A stretch of DNA of 17,450 nt from SAR324 cluster bacterium (GCA_002401295.1 NVSR01000005.1:40590-58039); one strand, 5' to 3'; positions 7,529-14,980 are shown, numbered from the stretch's first letter. Program-made: numbers and translations. The notes: a model not told the origin generated them from the letters alone.

Positions 7529-7597
7529 CATAGATGGAAACTTTAAGCAGAGAGTATATCAACTGATTGGATAGCCAAACTTAGCAAAGGTTTTTTT

Positions 7598-8566
7598 ATG
7601 ATGAAGAAGAGTATTTTTTTTGTTGCCTTGATTTTTACATTATTTTCCTTCTCAACTGTTCAGGCAAAAACTTACAGAATTTCTGTCAGTCAGTTTGTGG
7701 AGCATCCCGCTTTAAATTCCGTGTTGCAGGGCTTTCAGGATGCAATCCGTGATCTGGGACTGAAGGTGGACTATCGAGTACACAATGCTCAAGCTAATAT
7801 GGGTACTGCCGGACAAATCGCTCAACAAATGCTGGGTGAAAATCCAGACCTGATTCTGGCCATCGCCACACCTACCGCGCAAACTGCGGCACAAGCCTTA
7901 AAAAAAGCACCATCTCACATGCAAGTTCCTTTGCTATTTTCCGCTGTAACTGATCCTAAGTCTGCGGGTTTGGTCCGCTCTTGGGAACGTCCGGGGAAAA
8001 ATATCACCGGTGTTTCCGATATGTTACCCATTGCCAAGCACATGGATATGCTTGAAGAGTTCTTGCCCAAATTGAAAAAGTTGGGTGTGATTTATAACTC
8101 AGGAGAAGCTAATTCCAAAATTTTGATCAAGATGATCAAGGAAGAAGCTAGCAAACGTGGCTTCCGTGTGGTTTCCGCTACTGTCTCCAAATCCAGTGAG
8201 GTCTACCAGGCTGCTAAAAGTTTGGTCGGGCGAGCCGATGCCGTTTATATCCCAACTGATAACACGGTAATTTCTGCCCTGGAATCAGCGATCAAAGTCG
8301 GCATCCAGAACAAACTGCCCGTCTTTGCTGCTGATGTGGCTTCCGTTCCCCGTGGAGTCGTTGCCGCTATGGGTTTTGACTACTACAAGCATGGGTATCA
8401 AACTGGTGTGATGGCCAAGAAAATTTTGGAAGGTGCCAACCCTGCGACAACTCCCGTTGAAACGCAGAAGGAATTGCAACTTCATATCAACCTAACTTAC
8501 GCCGCTAAAATGGGAGTGACAATTCCCAAAAGCTTGCTGGCAAAAGCGAATAAGGTGATCAAATAA
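7598..8566 (+). CDS. ABC transporter substrate-binding protein, PF04392 (TrpX-like) family, copy 1
   Basis: A periplasmic solute-binding protein of 322 residues. Residues 1-23 are a signal peptide (MMKK, hydrophobic core, cleavage after VQA), with no lipobox cysteine. The mature protein has the two-lobe pattern of the family: RISVSQFVEHPAL at the start, a VDYRVHNAQANMGTAGQIAQQ helix, LILAIATPTAQ, PLLFSAVTDPKSAGLV, the NITGVSDMLP loop, LGVIYNSGEANS, VYIPTDNTV, and GFDYYKHGYQTGVMAKKILEGA near the end. Relatives pair with the permease and ATPase types found downstream, and some gram-positive members take up tryptophan; the ligand here is unknown. AAAGG precedes the ATG. A closely similar gene follows after 205 bases. 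Ribosome-site and leader sequence ACTTAGCA...TTTTTTTATG are shared between both copies, so the duplication included the leader. Confidence 0.93.
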   Translation: MMKKSIFFVALIFTLFSFSTVQAKTYRISVSQFVEHPALNSVLQGFQDAIRDLGLKVDYRVHNAQANMGTAGQIAQQMLGENPDLILAIATPTAQTAAQALKKAPSHMQVPLLFSAVTDPKSAGLVRSWERPGKNITGVSDMLPIAKHMDMLEEFLPKLKKLGVIYNSGEANSKILIKMIKEEASKRGFRVVSATVSKSSEVYQAAKSLVGRADAVYIPTDNTVISALESAIKVGIQNKLPVFAADVASVPRGVVAAMGFDYYKHGYQTGVMAKKILEGANPATTPVETQKELQLHINLTYAAKMGVTIPKSLLAKANKVIK

Positions 8567-8595
8567 TTTTCCCCCCTTAGGGGCCGCCACCACTA

Positions 8596-8633
8596 GTCTT
8601 TTTCTTGCTCCTGATAGGAAACAAGAAAAGGAC
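8596..8633 (+). promoter_or_regulatory. Long hairpin between the two binding-protein genes
   Basis: GTCTTTTTCTTG (8596-8607) pairs with CAAGAAAAGGAC (8622-8633): 12 pairs including one G-U. Inside, TCCT (8609-8612) can pair with AGGA (8616-8619). This is the strongest stem in the importer cassette. No T-tract follows, so it is more likely an RNA-stabilising or processing element, or partial terminator, in a polycistronic message than a full stop. A weaker CCCC/GGGG stem lies just upstream, near 8572-8584. Confidence 0.5.
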
Positions 8634-8771
8634 CTTGTCAACAAAACAGGTTCTCCTTGCTTTCCCCATTAATAGCAATAAACCTGGCTTCACTTTTCAG
8701 TCCTCTGATTTTAACAGTAGATACATCCGTTTTTAAGGGAATTAAATTTCCCACTTAGCAGAGTTTTTTTT

Positions 8772-9740
8772 ATGATGAAAAAGAGTGTTTTTTTTCTTAT
8801 CCTGATCTTTACCTTAATTTCCTTCTCAACAGTTCAGGCAAAGACTTACAGAATTTCTATCAGTCAATTTGTGGAACACCCTGCTTTGGGTGCTATCTTG
8901 AAGGGATTTCAGGATTCAATCCGTGATCAGGGGCTGAAAGTGGACTATCGGGTACACAATGCTCAGGGCAACATGGGAACTGCCGGGCAAATCGCTCAAC
9001 AAATGCTGGGTGAAAATCCGGATCTGATCCTGGCCATCACTACACCAACAGCCCAAGCCTCGGCACAAGTATTAAAAAAAGCACCACCTCACATGCGAGT
9101 TCCTTTGCTGTTTTCCGGTGTAACTGATCCCAAATCGGCTGGTTTGGTTCGCTCTTGGGAGCGTCCAGGGAAAAACATCACCGGTGTCTCCGATATGTTA
9201 CCCATTGCCAAGCACTTGGATATGCTTGAAGAGTTCTTGCCCAAATTGAAAAAATTAGGTCTGATTTATAACTCAGGTGAGGCAAATTCCAAAATTTTGG
9301 TTAAAGTGATTAAGAAAGAAGCTAGCCAGCGAGGTTTCCGTATAGTGCCCGTCACCGTTTCCAAATCCAGCGAGGTGTACCAAGCTGCCAAAAGTTTAGT
9401 AGGACGAGTCGATGCCGTTTATATCACAACAGATAGCACCGTAATTTCAGCCCTGGAATCGGCGATCAAAGTCGGTATCCGGAACAAACTGCCCATCTTT
9501 GCTTCCGATGTGGATTCCGTCTCCCGTGGAGCCGTTGCCGCTATGGGTTTTGACTACTATAAACATGGATATCAAACTGGCGTGATGGCCAAGAAAATCT
9601 TAGAAGGTGCCAATCCCGCGACAACTCCCGTTGAAACACAGAAGGAATTGCAACTTCATATCAACCAAACTTACGCTGCCAAAATGGGAGTGACCATTCC
9701 CAAAAGCTTGCTGGCAAAAGCGAATAAGCTAATTAAATAA
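8772..9740 (+). CDS. ABC transporter substrate-binding protein, PF04392 (TrpX-like) family, copy 2
   Basis: A 322-residue paralogue of the preceding gene, with 39 differing residues by eye (about 88% identity) and no gaps. The signal peptide (cleavage after VQA at 23) and fold motifs are the same. Changes cluster in lobes and loops: A90T, A116G, P219T, N222S, A245S, A248D, P251S and V254A fall in or next to segments that line the ligand cleft in this fold, while residues 257-322 differ at only two positions although their codons differ at many silent sites. That pattern means an older duplication under purifying selection, not a recent copy or assembly error. Two binding proteins may serve one permease with different ligands or affinities. 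The gene is followed by the permease after 31 bases. Confidence 0.93.
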   Translation: MMKKSVFFLILIFTLISFSTVQAKTYRISISQFVEHPALGAILKGFQDSIRDQGLKVDYRVHNAQGNMGTAGQIAQQMLGENPDLILAITTPTAQASAQVLKKAPPHMRVPLLFSGVTDPKSAGLVRSWERPGKNITGVSDMLPIAKHLDMLEEFLPKLKKLGLIYNSGEANSKILVKVIKKEASQRGFRIVPVTVSKSSEVYQAAKSLVGRVDAVYITTDSTVISALESAIKVGIRNKLPIFASDVDSVSRGAVAAMGFDYYKHGYQTGVMAKKILEGANPATTPVETQKELQLHINQTYAAKMGVTIPKSLLAKANKLIK

Positions 9741-9771
9741 TTCTTTTTACACTTTTTCAATAGTTGACTCT

Positions 9772-10659
9772 ATGACATGGTATGCAGCTCTGGGCGCCCT
9801 CGAACAGGGATTAGTCTATGGAATTATGGTAATCGGAGTTTACCTCACGTTCCGTATCCTCGATTTTCCTGACCTCACCGTTGACGGTAGTTTACCCCTA
9901 GGGGCAGCCGTCACGGCTGTGGCCATCACCAATGGCGTGAATCCATTTTTGGCCTTATTTTACGCAACTCTGGCTGGTTTTATAGCTGGTTGTGTAACCG
10001 CCTTATTGAATACTAAGTTGAATATCCTTCACCTCTTGGCTTCGATCTTGACCATGATCGCCTTGTATTCGATCAATATTCGTATCATGGATGGGCCCAA
10101 TGTCTCCTTGTTGGGTGTGGATACAGTTTTCGATCCCCTGATTGAGATGGGAATTCCCGGATATTTAGCGGCCCCTCTGGTATTCGGCGTTTTTGCCTTG
10201 GTGGTGATCATTGGTATTGTTTGGTTTTTATTTACAGAATTGGGCATGGCTGTCCTGGCGACAGGAGATAACTCTCAGATGATTACCGCACAGGGCGTTA
10301 ATACCCATTCCATTATTATTCTTGGTGTTGGAATTTCAAATGCCTTGGTTGCCCTCAGTGGTGGTTTGGTAGCGCAAAATCAAGGAGCTGCCGATGTCAA
10401 TATGGGCGTGGGAACTATTGTTGCGGGATTGGCCTCAGTGATTGTTGGGGAGACAATTTTCGGTGATAAAAGTATCCCCAGGGCTTTCGTTGCTGCCTTG
10501 TTAGGCTCTATAGTCTACCGACTAGTCATTGGCTTGGCCTTGGGCTTAGAATTGGGAGAGTTCTCCATAGCACCCAGCGACCTCAATCTGATCACGGCGA
10601 TTTTGGTAGTTCTTGCTTTGACAGCTCCATCTATTAAGAAAAAGGTCTTGAAGTCATGA
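9772..10659 (+). CDS. ABC transporter permease (COG4120 type, BPD_transp_2 family)
   Basis: A 295-residue integral membrane permease forming the importer channel with itself or a partner. The signature LDFPDLTVDGSLPLG near residues 31-45, specific for permeases paired with PF04392 binding proteins, is intact. Hydrophobic segments include about 48-75, 85-105, 130-155, 180-200, 215-235 and the C-terminal end, giving about eight to nine membrane helices. The LVALSGGLVAQNQGAADVNMGVG region is the conserved cytoplasmic coupling stretch. The family resembles branched-chain amino acid and ribose permeases. ATG at 9772 lacks a clear Shine-Dalgarno sequence; the gene follows copy 2 closely and its stop overlaps the ATPase start by four bases (ATGA), so the two are translationally coupled. 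Confidence 0.92.
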   Translation: MTWYAALGALEQGLVYGIMVIGVYLTFRILDFPDLTVDGSLPLGAAVTAVAITNGVNPFLALFYATLAGFIAGCVTALLNTKLNILHLLASILTMIALYSINIRIMDGPNVSLLGVDTVFDPLIEMGIPGYLAAPLVFGVFALVVIIGIVWFLFTELGMAVLATGDNSQMITAQGVNTHSIIILGVGISNALVALSGGLVAQNQGAADVNMGVGTIVAGLASVIVGETIFGDKSIPRAFVAALLGSIVYRLVIGLALGLELGEFSIAPSDLNLITAILVVLALTAPSIKKKVLKS

Positions 10660-11450
10660 TCCATCTAAAAAATATCACCAAATTTTTCCACCGAAATAGT
10701 GTCAATGAAGTCTTAGCCCTCAATGACATCAGCTTAAAGGTGGAGGAAGGGGAGTTCATTACGGTCATCGGTTCCAATGGGGCGGGTAAATCAACCAGTT
10801 TGAACTGCATTGCCGGTAGTTTTTTCCCTGATCAAGGTAGCTTGGAAGTCAATGGGCAGGACATTACCCGTTGGCCAGAATACAAGCGAGCCAAGTTTAT
10901 CGCCCGTGTCTTTCAAGATCCTCTACGGGGCACTTGTGCCAATGCCAGTATTGAGCAAAATATGTCCCTGGCCAAACTCAGAGGTAAAAAGCGGGGATTG
11001 GGAATCGGCGTCAAGAAAAGGGATCGAGAATTTTTTCGGGAAGAACTCAAGCAATTGGATTTGGGCTTGGAAAAACGTCTTCTGGATACGGCAGGTCTGC
11101 TTTCCGGTGGTCAACGACAAGCACTGACGATGTTGATGGCTACCATGCAACGCCCGGAGGTACTTTTACTGGATGAGCACACTGCTGCACTGGATCCCAA
11201 AACGGCAGCTCAGGTTTTAGATCTCACTGAGCGCATTGTTCGTGAGAAGAAACTCACCACCCTGATGGTGACCCATCAGATGAAAGATGCTCTTCGCTTG
11301 GGCAACCGCTTGATTATGTTTCATCGGGGTAAGATTATTTTTGATGTCAAAGGTCAGGAAAAACAAAACCTGACCGTCAAGGACCTGTTGGCCAAATTTT
11401 ATGAAATTCAAGGAGAAGAACTGTCCTCGGATAAAATGTTATTGGCTTGA
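10656..11450 (+). CDS. ABC transporter ATP-binding protein (COG1101 type)
   Basis: The 264-residue ATPase powers the importer from the cytoplasmic face. It has Walker A GSNGAGKST (39-47), Q-loop Gln87 in FQDP, signature LSGGQ (149-153), Walker B VLLLDE (169-174) and switch His207 in VTHQ. The residue after the catalytic Glu is His (DEHTAALDP) in place of the common Pro; this is normal for ATPases of this importer family and supports the pairing with the upstream permease. Start ATG overlaps the permease stop. The gene ends three bases before a dispersed repeat copy with a hairpin (11467-11492), which probably marks the end of the operon. Confidence 0.94.
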   Translation: MIHLKNITKFFHRNSVNEVLALNDISLKVEEGEFITVIGSNGAGKSTSLNCIAGSFFPDQGSLEVNGQDITRWPEYKRAKFIARVFQDPLRGTCANASIEQNMSLAKLRGKKRGLGIGVKKRDREFFREELKQLDLGLEKRLLDTAGLLSGGQRQALTMLMATMQRPEVLLLDEHTAALDPKTAAQVLDLTERIVREKKLTTLMVTHQMKDALRLGNRLIMFHRGKIIFDVKGQEKQNLTVKDLLAKFYEIQGEELSSDKMLLA

Positions 11451-11452
11451 GC

Positions 11453-11483
11453 AAGTTAAAAAATGACAGCGCCAGTCTACGTG
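11453..11483 (+). repeat. Dispersed repeat, right copy
   Basis: Reads AAGTTAA, AA, AATGACAGCGCC, AGT, CTACGTG, the inverted partner of 7331-7363 (25 of 31 positions). It begins three bases after the importer ATPase stop. Its distal half overlaps the stem at 11467-11492, so it may double as a transcript end structure. Confidence 0.6.
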
Positions 11484-11492
11484 CTGGCGTTG
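11467..11492 (+). terminator. Hairpin after the importer operon, possible terminator
   Basis: CAGCGCCAG (11467-11475) pairs fully with CTGGCGTTG (11484-11492), nine pairs with one G-U, loop of eight. A T-rich but interrupted stretch (TCTTTGTCTTTTCT) follows after three A residues. The stem is strong and correctly placed; the poor T-tract leaves open whether it terminates, pauses or only stabilises the message. Confidence 0.45.
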
Positions 11493-11612
11493 AAAGTCTT
11501 TGTCTTTTCTCTAGCTTTCGGGTAACAGACAAGGGTATAAAAGTCCCCTTCAATCTCCCTTCGGAGCACTCAGCGCAAGAGTTGAAAGTTCTGAGTATTT
11601 TTTTAGGCTCCA

Positions 11613-12350
11613 ATGACAGAGATTCAGAAGATCGAAGGCTCCAATCTACTTAAACTCTATCAGGGGAAACAGGTGCTTTCCTGTAGTTTGACCCTGGAAA
11701 GAGATAACATCACCAGCATCATCGGTCATAACGCCTGCGGTAAATCCACGCTTCTAAGAATCCTCAGTCTACTAGAAAAACCGGATCAAGGAAAAGTCAA
11801 AATCCATGGCCCAAGGAAAATTGGGAGGAACCCATTCAGCAATTTTTCTCTACGCAAAAAAATCACCTTAGTTCCGGCAAAAGCGGCATTGTTGAAGGAT
11901 ACTGTTTTTAATAACATCGCCTACGCATTGCAACTACGAGGATATAAAAAAGATAGGATTCCTCAACAAGTTGAGGAACTTTTGTCAACTTTTGATCTAG
12001 AAGACAAGGTTCAAAGCTCTGCCAATAAACTCTCTACAGGTGAAGCCCAGCGTGTAGCCCTGGCCAAAGCCCTGGCTCTGCAACCGGAAGCTCTGTTATT
12101 AGATGAACCGACAGCATCCCAGGATCCCAACCATACCAGACTGGTTGAAGGGATCCTCCTGCGCTGGAAGCAGCAAACAGGCAGGATGTTGGTCATCGTC
12201 ACCCATGACTCTTCACAAGCACATAATTTTTCCGATCGAATTATTTTCATGCACGAAGGTCGGATCTTGGAAAATCGAAGTACGGAGGATTTTTTCAATT
12301 GCCCCTCAACAGAGCAGGCCAAGGCCTTCATTCATGATCGAATTCATTAA
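11613..12350 (+). CDS. Orphan ABC ATPase, TupC/ModC/PstB-like, with altered Q-loop
   Basis: A 245-residue ABC ATPase. Walker A is GHNACGKST (38-46), signature LSTGEAQ (140-146, Thr replacing the first Gly), Walker B LLLDE (161-165), D-loop SQDP and switch His198. The RVALAKALALQPEALLLDEPTA run is closest, by my recognition, to tungstate/molybdate-type importer ATPases such as TupC. Where the Q-loop glutamine is expected (hydrophobic-Val-Phe-Gln), this protein reads LVPAK, so the position is Ala89. No permease or binding protein of that family is adjacent, and the importer just upstream already has its own ATPase. It could serve a permease elsewhere or have lost transport function. Start ATG 11613 has TAGG nearby; a terminator follows at 12373-12394. 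Confidence 0.85.
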   Translation: MTEIQKIEGSNLLKLYQGKQVLSCSLTLERDNITSIIGHNACGKSTLLRILSLLEKPDQGKVKIHGPRKIGRNPFSNFSLRKKITLVPAKAALLKDTVFNNIAYALQLRGYKKDRIPQQVEELLSTFDLEDKVQSSANKLSTGEAQRVALAKALALQPEALLLDEPTASQDPNHTRLVEGILLRWKQQTGRMLVIVTHDSSQAHNFSDRIIFMHEGRILENRSTEDFFNCPSTEQAKAFIHDRIH

Positions 12351-12372
12351 TTACAAACGCTTATTTTTAGAG

Positions 12373-12394
12373 AGAGTTTAAAGGCTCTTTTTTT
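12373..12394 (+). terminator. Probable intrinsic terminator after the orphan ABC ATPase
   Basis: AGAGTT (12373-12378) pairs with GGCTCT (12383-12388), four Watson-Crick and two G-U pairs, four-base loop, then a run of seven T (12388-12394). It lies 22 bases after the stop. The stem is weak but the T-run and location fit. Confidence 0.5.
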
Positions 12395-12489
12395 ACACTT
12401 ATTTATTGCTTAAGTTTACAAAAATATTTAAAGCTACTCCTTCTGAGCTAGCCCCTTGCAAAAACCGGTAATCATACAAAAATAATAGA

Positions 12490-13179
12490 ATGATGTACAA
12501 GTGGTTATTATTTGATGTAGACGATACTTTGTTTGATTTTGATCAAGCTGAACTTGTTGCTTTACAGAAAACCTTTAAAGAGTTTGAGCTGCCATATCAG
12601 GAAGCCCATCTCGAAGAATACCATCAGATCAATGATCAACTTTGGAGGGACCTGGAACGAGGAAAGATCTCTCAGGAGAAGTTGAAGGTCAGACGTTTTG
12701 AGCTATTCTTAGAGACGTTGAATATTCTGACAGACCCCATCCTGGTCAGCCGCGGATATATGAAACATTTGGCAGCTTCTTCCGATTTATGGGAGGGTGC
12801 TGAGCAGTTGATCGAAACACTGGCCCCTCAGTTTCAGTTAGCCATCATTACAAACGGCATCGCAGAAGTACAACACCCTCGATTGCAGCACTCCACCATT
12901 GGTAAATATTTCGCTGAAGTGATTATTTCGGAAGAAGTAGGGGCAGCTAAACCTGACCCTAAGATTTTTGACGCAGCTTTCCGCAAGATGGGGCAACCCC
13001 AAAAATCAGACGTACTCATCATTGGTGATAGTCTGACTTCGGATATTCAAGGAGGCATCAATTACGGCATTGATACTTGCTGGTTCAATACTAAAGGACA
13101 GAAAAAGCCGGATGCTCTAAACATCACTTACGAAATTCATCACCTCCACCAATTGAGTGACATTCTGCTTCAGCAATAA
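12490..13179 (+). CDS. yjjG: HAD-family phosphatase, YjjG-like noncanonical pyrimidine nucleotidase
   Basis: A cytosolic haloacid dehalogenase-type phosphatase of 229 residues. All four motifs are present: nucleophile Asp9 and acid Asp11 in FDVDDTLFDF, Thr121 in ITNG, Lys154 in GAAKPDPKIF, and Asp180/Asp185 in IGDSLTSDIQGG. A helical cap lies between about 17 and 100, with LWRDLERGKIS matching the YjjG pattern, as do ISEEVGAAKPDPKIFD and GINYGIDTCWFN. E. coli YjjG dephosphorylates modified pyrimidine and other nucleoside monophosphates, a house-cleaning role. Start ATG 12490 is followed at once by another ATG; no clear ribosome binding site is seen. It is followed after 35 bases by the MFS gene on the same strand. 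Confidence 0.88.
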   Translation: MMYKWLLFDVDDTLFDFDQAELVALQKTFKEFELPYQEAHLEEYHQINDQLWRDLERGKISQEKLKVRRFELFLETLNILTDPILVSRGYMKHLAASSDLWEGAEQLIETLAPQFQLAIITNGIAEVQHPRLQHSTIGKYFAEVIISEEVGAAKPDPKIFDAAFRKMGQPQKSDVLIIGDSLTSDIQGGINYGIDTCWFNTKGQKKPDALNITYEIHHLHQLSDILLQQ

Positions 13180-13214
13180 GCGATTTTTTCCTGAACGACA
13201 GCCCTTAATAGTAC

Positions 13215-14468
13215 ATGGCAAAGAAACAAAATTCCCCAGTTTTCACTCCAGATGAGAAGAAAAGTATCCTTGGCCTCAGCCTGATCCTTTTCTTTCGCAT
13301 GTCAGGATTATTTATGATTTTTCCGGTTTTCAGCGTCTTGGCGATGGAACTGGAAGGTTCAACTCCCATGCTGGTAGGTTTAGCTATGGGATGTTATGGC
13401 TTAACCTCCGCTTTTTTACAGATTCCCTTTGGGACTTGGAGTGACCGCGCGGGGCGTAAACCTGTGCTGGCTGTCGCAATTATAATTTTCATTCTCGGTA
13501 GTATTATGGCTGCCATGTCCAGTAATATTTACACTATGATCCTGGCACGTTTTCTCCAGGGAGCCGGAGCTGTCAGTGCGCCCATCTTTGCGTTGATTGC
13601 TGATTTGACCCGCCCTGAGGTTCGAGCAAGAGCGAATGCCGGTTTGGGTGCCAGTATTGGCATGGCTTTTGGGGTTGCCATGTTCGCTGCCCCTTTCCTG
13701 GCCCACTGGTTGGGATTATCCGGTGTCTTCTGGGCCATTACAGGCATGGCTTCGATGAGTTTAGTGATTCTCTTCACTTTCATCCCCAGTCCCAAAGTAG
13801 TCGTACCACTCACTAAAGAGAAGACCAGTGTTTTAATCCGGCGGGTGCTGGACATTACTCCACTAAAAACCATTAATTTGGGGGCCTTTGTCTGCAGTAT
13901 GGGATTGAGTATCACCTTTTTTATGACCCCCTTACTCTTGAAAGAAAATGGGTGGGATAAAAGTGACTGGTGGAAGGTTTACTTACCCATGTTATTGGCT
14001 GGTGCCATGACAATGGTGCCGGCGGCTATCATTGCGGAGACAAAAAATAAATTTCGGGAAGTCATGATTGTAGGGGCTATCCTGATTCTGGCGACTTTTG
14101 TGATCCTCTTTTTAGGGCAAGCCCTAAACTCCTTTGCCTTGAACCTGACAGCTGGTTTCCTTTTCTTTATGGGTTTCAATATTTTTGAGCCTATTTTCCC
14201 CTCTCTGGTGACCAGAATGACGGATCCGCAAACCAAGGGAACGGCGAGTGGTGTGTATAATTTTTGCCAATTCATTGGTCAATTCCTGGGAGCAATGTTG
14301 GCAGGCATGCTCTACCTAGAATATCCATCCACCATTGCCCTGGTAATGATTGTCCTGACACTGTTTTTTATTTGGAAAACCCTTTCCTTTCCCAATCCAA
14401 CTCCACGGGAAGAGAAAGAGCAGACTGACGCAACTCCCACCAATAAGCAGGAAGGCGTCTATAATTAG
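13215..14468 (+). CDS. Major facilitator superfamily transporter, YajR-like
   Basis: A 417-residue, twelve-helix inner-membrane carrier. The N-terminal FRMSGLFMIFPVFSVL and the motif A sequence GTWSDRAGRKP (73-83) closely follow E. coli YajR (RMLGMFMVLPV and GLLSDRIGRKP); LQGAGAVSAPIFALIADLTR is the motif B/C area and GTASGVYNFCQFIGQFLGA matches the last conserved region. It ends with a polar tail and lacks the C-terminal ferredoxin-like domain of E. coli YajR. Drug export is often assumed for such proteins, but the substrate is unknown. ATG 13215 has no clear Shine-Dalgarno. The TAG stop overlaps the darP stop on the opposite strand by four bases. It shares a direction and close spacing with yjjG, probably one transcript. 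Confidence 0.9.
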   Translation: MAKKQNSPVFTPDEKKSILGLSLILFFRMSGLFMIFPVFSVLAMELEGSTPMLVGLAMGCYGLTSAFLQIPFGTWSDRAGRKPVLAVAIIIFILGSIMAAMSSNIYTMILARFLQGAGAVSAPIFALIADLTRPEVRARANAGLGASIGMAFGVAMFAAPFLAHWLGLSGVFWAITGMASMSLVILFTFIPSPKVVVPLTKEKTSVLIRRVLDITPLKTINLGAFVCSMGLSITFFMTPLLLKENGWDKSDWWKVYLPMLLAGAMTMVPAAIIAETKNKFREVMIVGAILILATFVILFLGQALNSFALNLTAGFLFFMGFNIFEPIFPSLVTRMTDPQTKGTASGVYNFCQFIGQFLGAMLAGMLYLEYPSTIALVMIVLTLFFIWKTLSFPNPTPREEKEQTDATPTNKQEGVYN

Positions 14469-14980
14469 ACCTTCGCCAGCTCTTTGAGGTATCGATAAAG
14501 AGAGCGAAAAGCTTTAGGTGGCTTGCTCCTCTCTTTCTCTTTTTGTGCATTTCTAATGAACTGGCGGACACGTTGCAAATCCCACTCAGCAGAAAAACGT
14601 TCTCCCAGTTCATCCAATAACTGCTTGTCTCCCTCAATCAAGCGGTCCCGCCAGCGTTCCACTTCTTGTATAGCTTTGAGCTGCTGACGATTCCCTTGGG
14701 TGAGATTTTCAAAATGCAATTTAAGCGGCTCTGGATCGATATCCCGCATATAAGCACCGATCAGTTGTATTTGCCGACGCAAGGCCTCACCTCGCTTGAA
14801 TTTTTTGGCTTGTAACACAGCTTCTAATAGTCGTTCAGGTAAATCAAGTTTCCCTAATTGTACCTTGCCTAGGGTCAGTAACTGCTCGCCTAATCCTTGC
14901 AATTCCGTCATTTCTCTCTTTATTTGAGAGCGGCTCTTGCGAGTGTCTTCCAACTCGTTTTCCTCTTCCTCTGGTCTCAT
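14465..14980 (-). CDS. darP: DarP (YjgA, DUF615), ribosome 50S assembly-associated protein
   Basis: A 171-residue, highly charged, helical cytosolic protein of the YjgA family. Diagnostic stretches are SRSQIKREMTELQGLGEQL, the RRQIQLIGAYMRDIDPEPL core, RWRDRLIEG, and the C-terminal VRQFIRNAQKEKERSKPPKAFR followed by YLKELA, all lining up with E. coli YjgA (QLQLIGKMLRQRDVEPI, IRNAKKEKEGNKPPKSAR). E. coli DarP associates with late 50S precursors. Family length is normal. Beta- and gammaproteobacteria are the usual hosts, which supports placing the organism there. ATG 14980 lies 32 bases after the FAD-dehydrogenase stop, so both are probably co-transcribed. Tail-to-tail overlap with the MFS gene leaves no room for a separate terminator. 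Confidence 0.93.
   Translation of the reverse strand: MRPEEEENELEDTRKSRSQIKREMTELQGLGEQLLTLGKVQLGKLDLPERLLEAVLQAKKFKRGEALRRQIQLIGAYMRDIDPEPLKLHFENLTQGNRQQLKAIQEVERWRDRLIEGDKQLLDELGERFSAEWDLQRVRQFIRNAQKEKERSKPPKAFRSLYRYLKELAKV

Larger units (their letters stand above)
7289..7597. other. Intergenic leader region upstream of the ABC importer
   Basis: This 309-base gap holds a small stem CCAAGG/CCTTGG (7311-7326) without a T-tract after the VTT gene, a dispersed repeat copy (7331-7363), a possible 22-codon ORF (7412-7480), two G-runs (six at 7461-7466, seven at 7503-7509) and a hairpin (7492-7528). It probably contains the importer promoter and a long leader, but I could not pick out a convincing -35/-10 pair or match it to a known riboswitch. 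Confidence 0.55.

Noticed and set aside
7598..9740. Possibility that the two binding-protein genes are an assembly duplication
   Set aside because: They differ at many silent sites as well as 39 residues, and the DNA between and around them is unrelated apart from a short leader.
11161..11190. His after the Walker B glutamate in the importer ATPase as a defect
   Set aside because: DEHTAALDP is, to my knowledge, normal in ATPases of this importer family, so it is a family trait and not damage.
11447..11653. A 68-codon frame from a TTG after the importer ATPase
   Set aside because: It starts from a TTG inside the ATPase end, spans the repeat and hairpin, overlaps the orphan ATPase start, and has no recognisable protein pattern.
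13529..13915. A 128-codon minus-strand frame opposite the MFS gene
   Set aside because: It is antisense to a clear twelve-helix transporter and shows only low-complexity basic sequence.
14368..14637. An 89-codon minus-strand frame overlapping the MFS and darP genes
   Set aside because: Two well-supported genes already occupy this DNA in other frames; the product is not protein-like.
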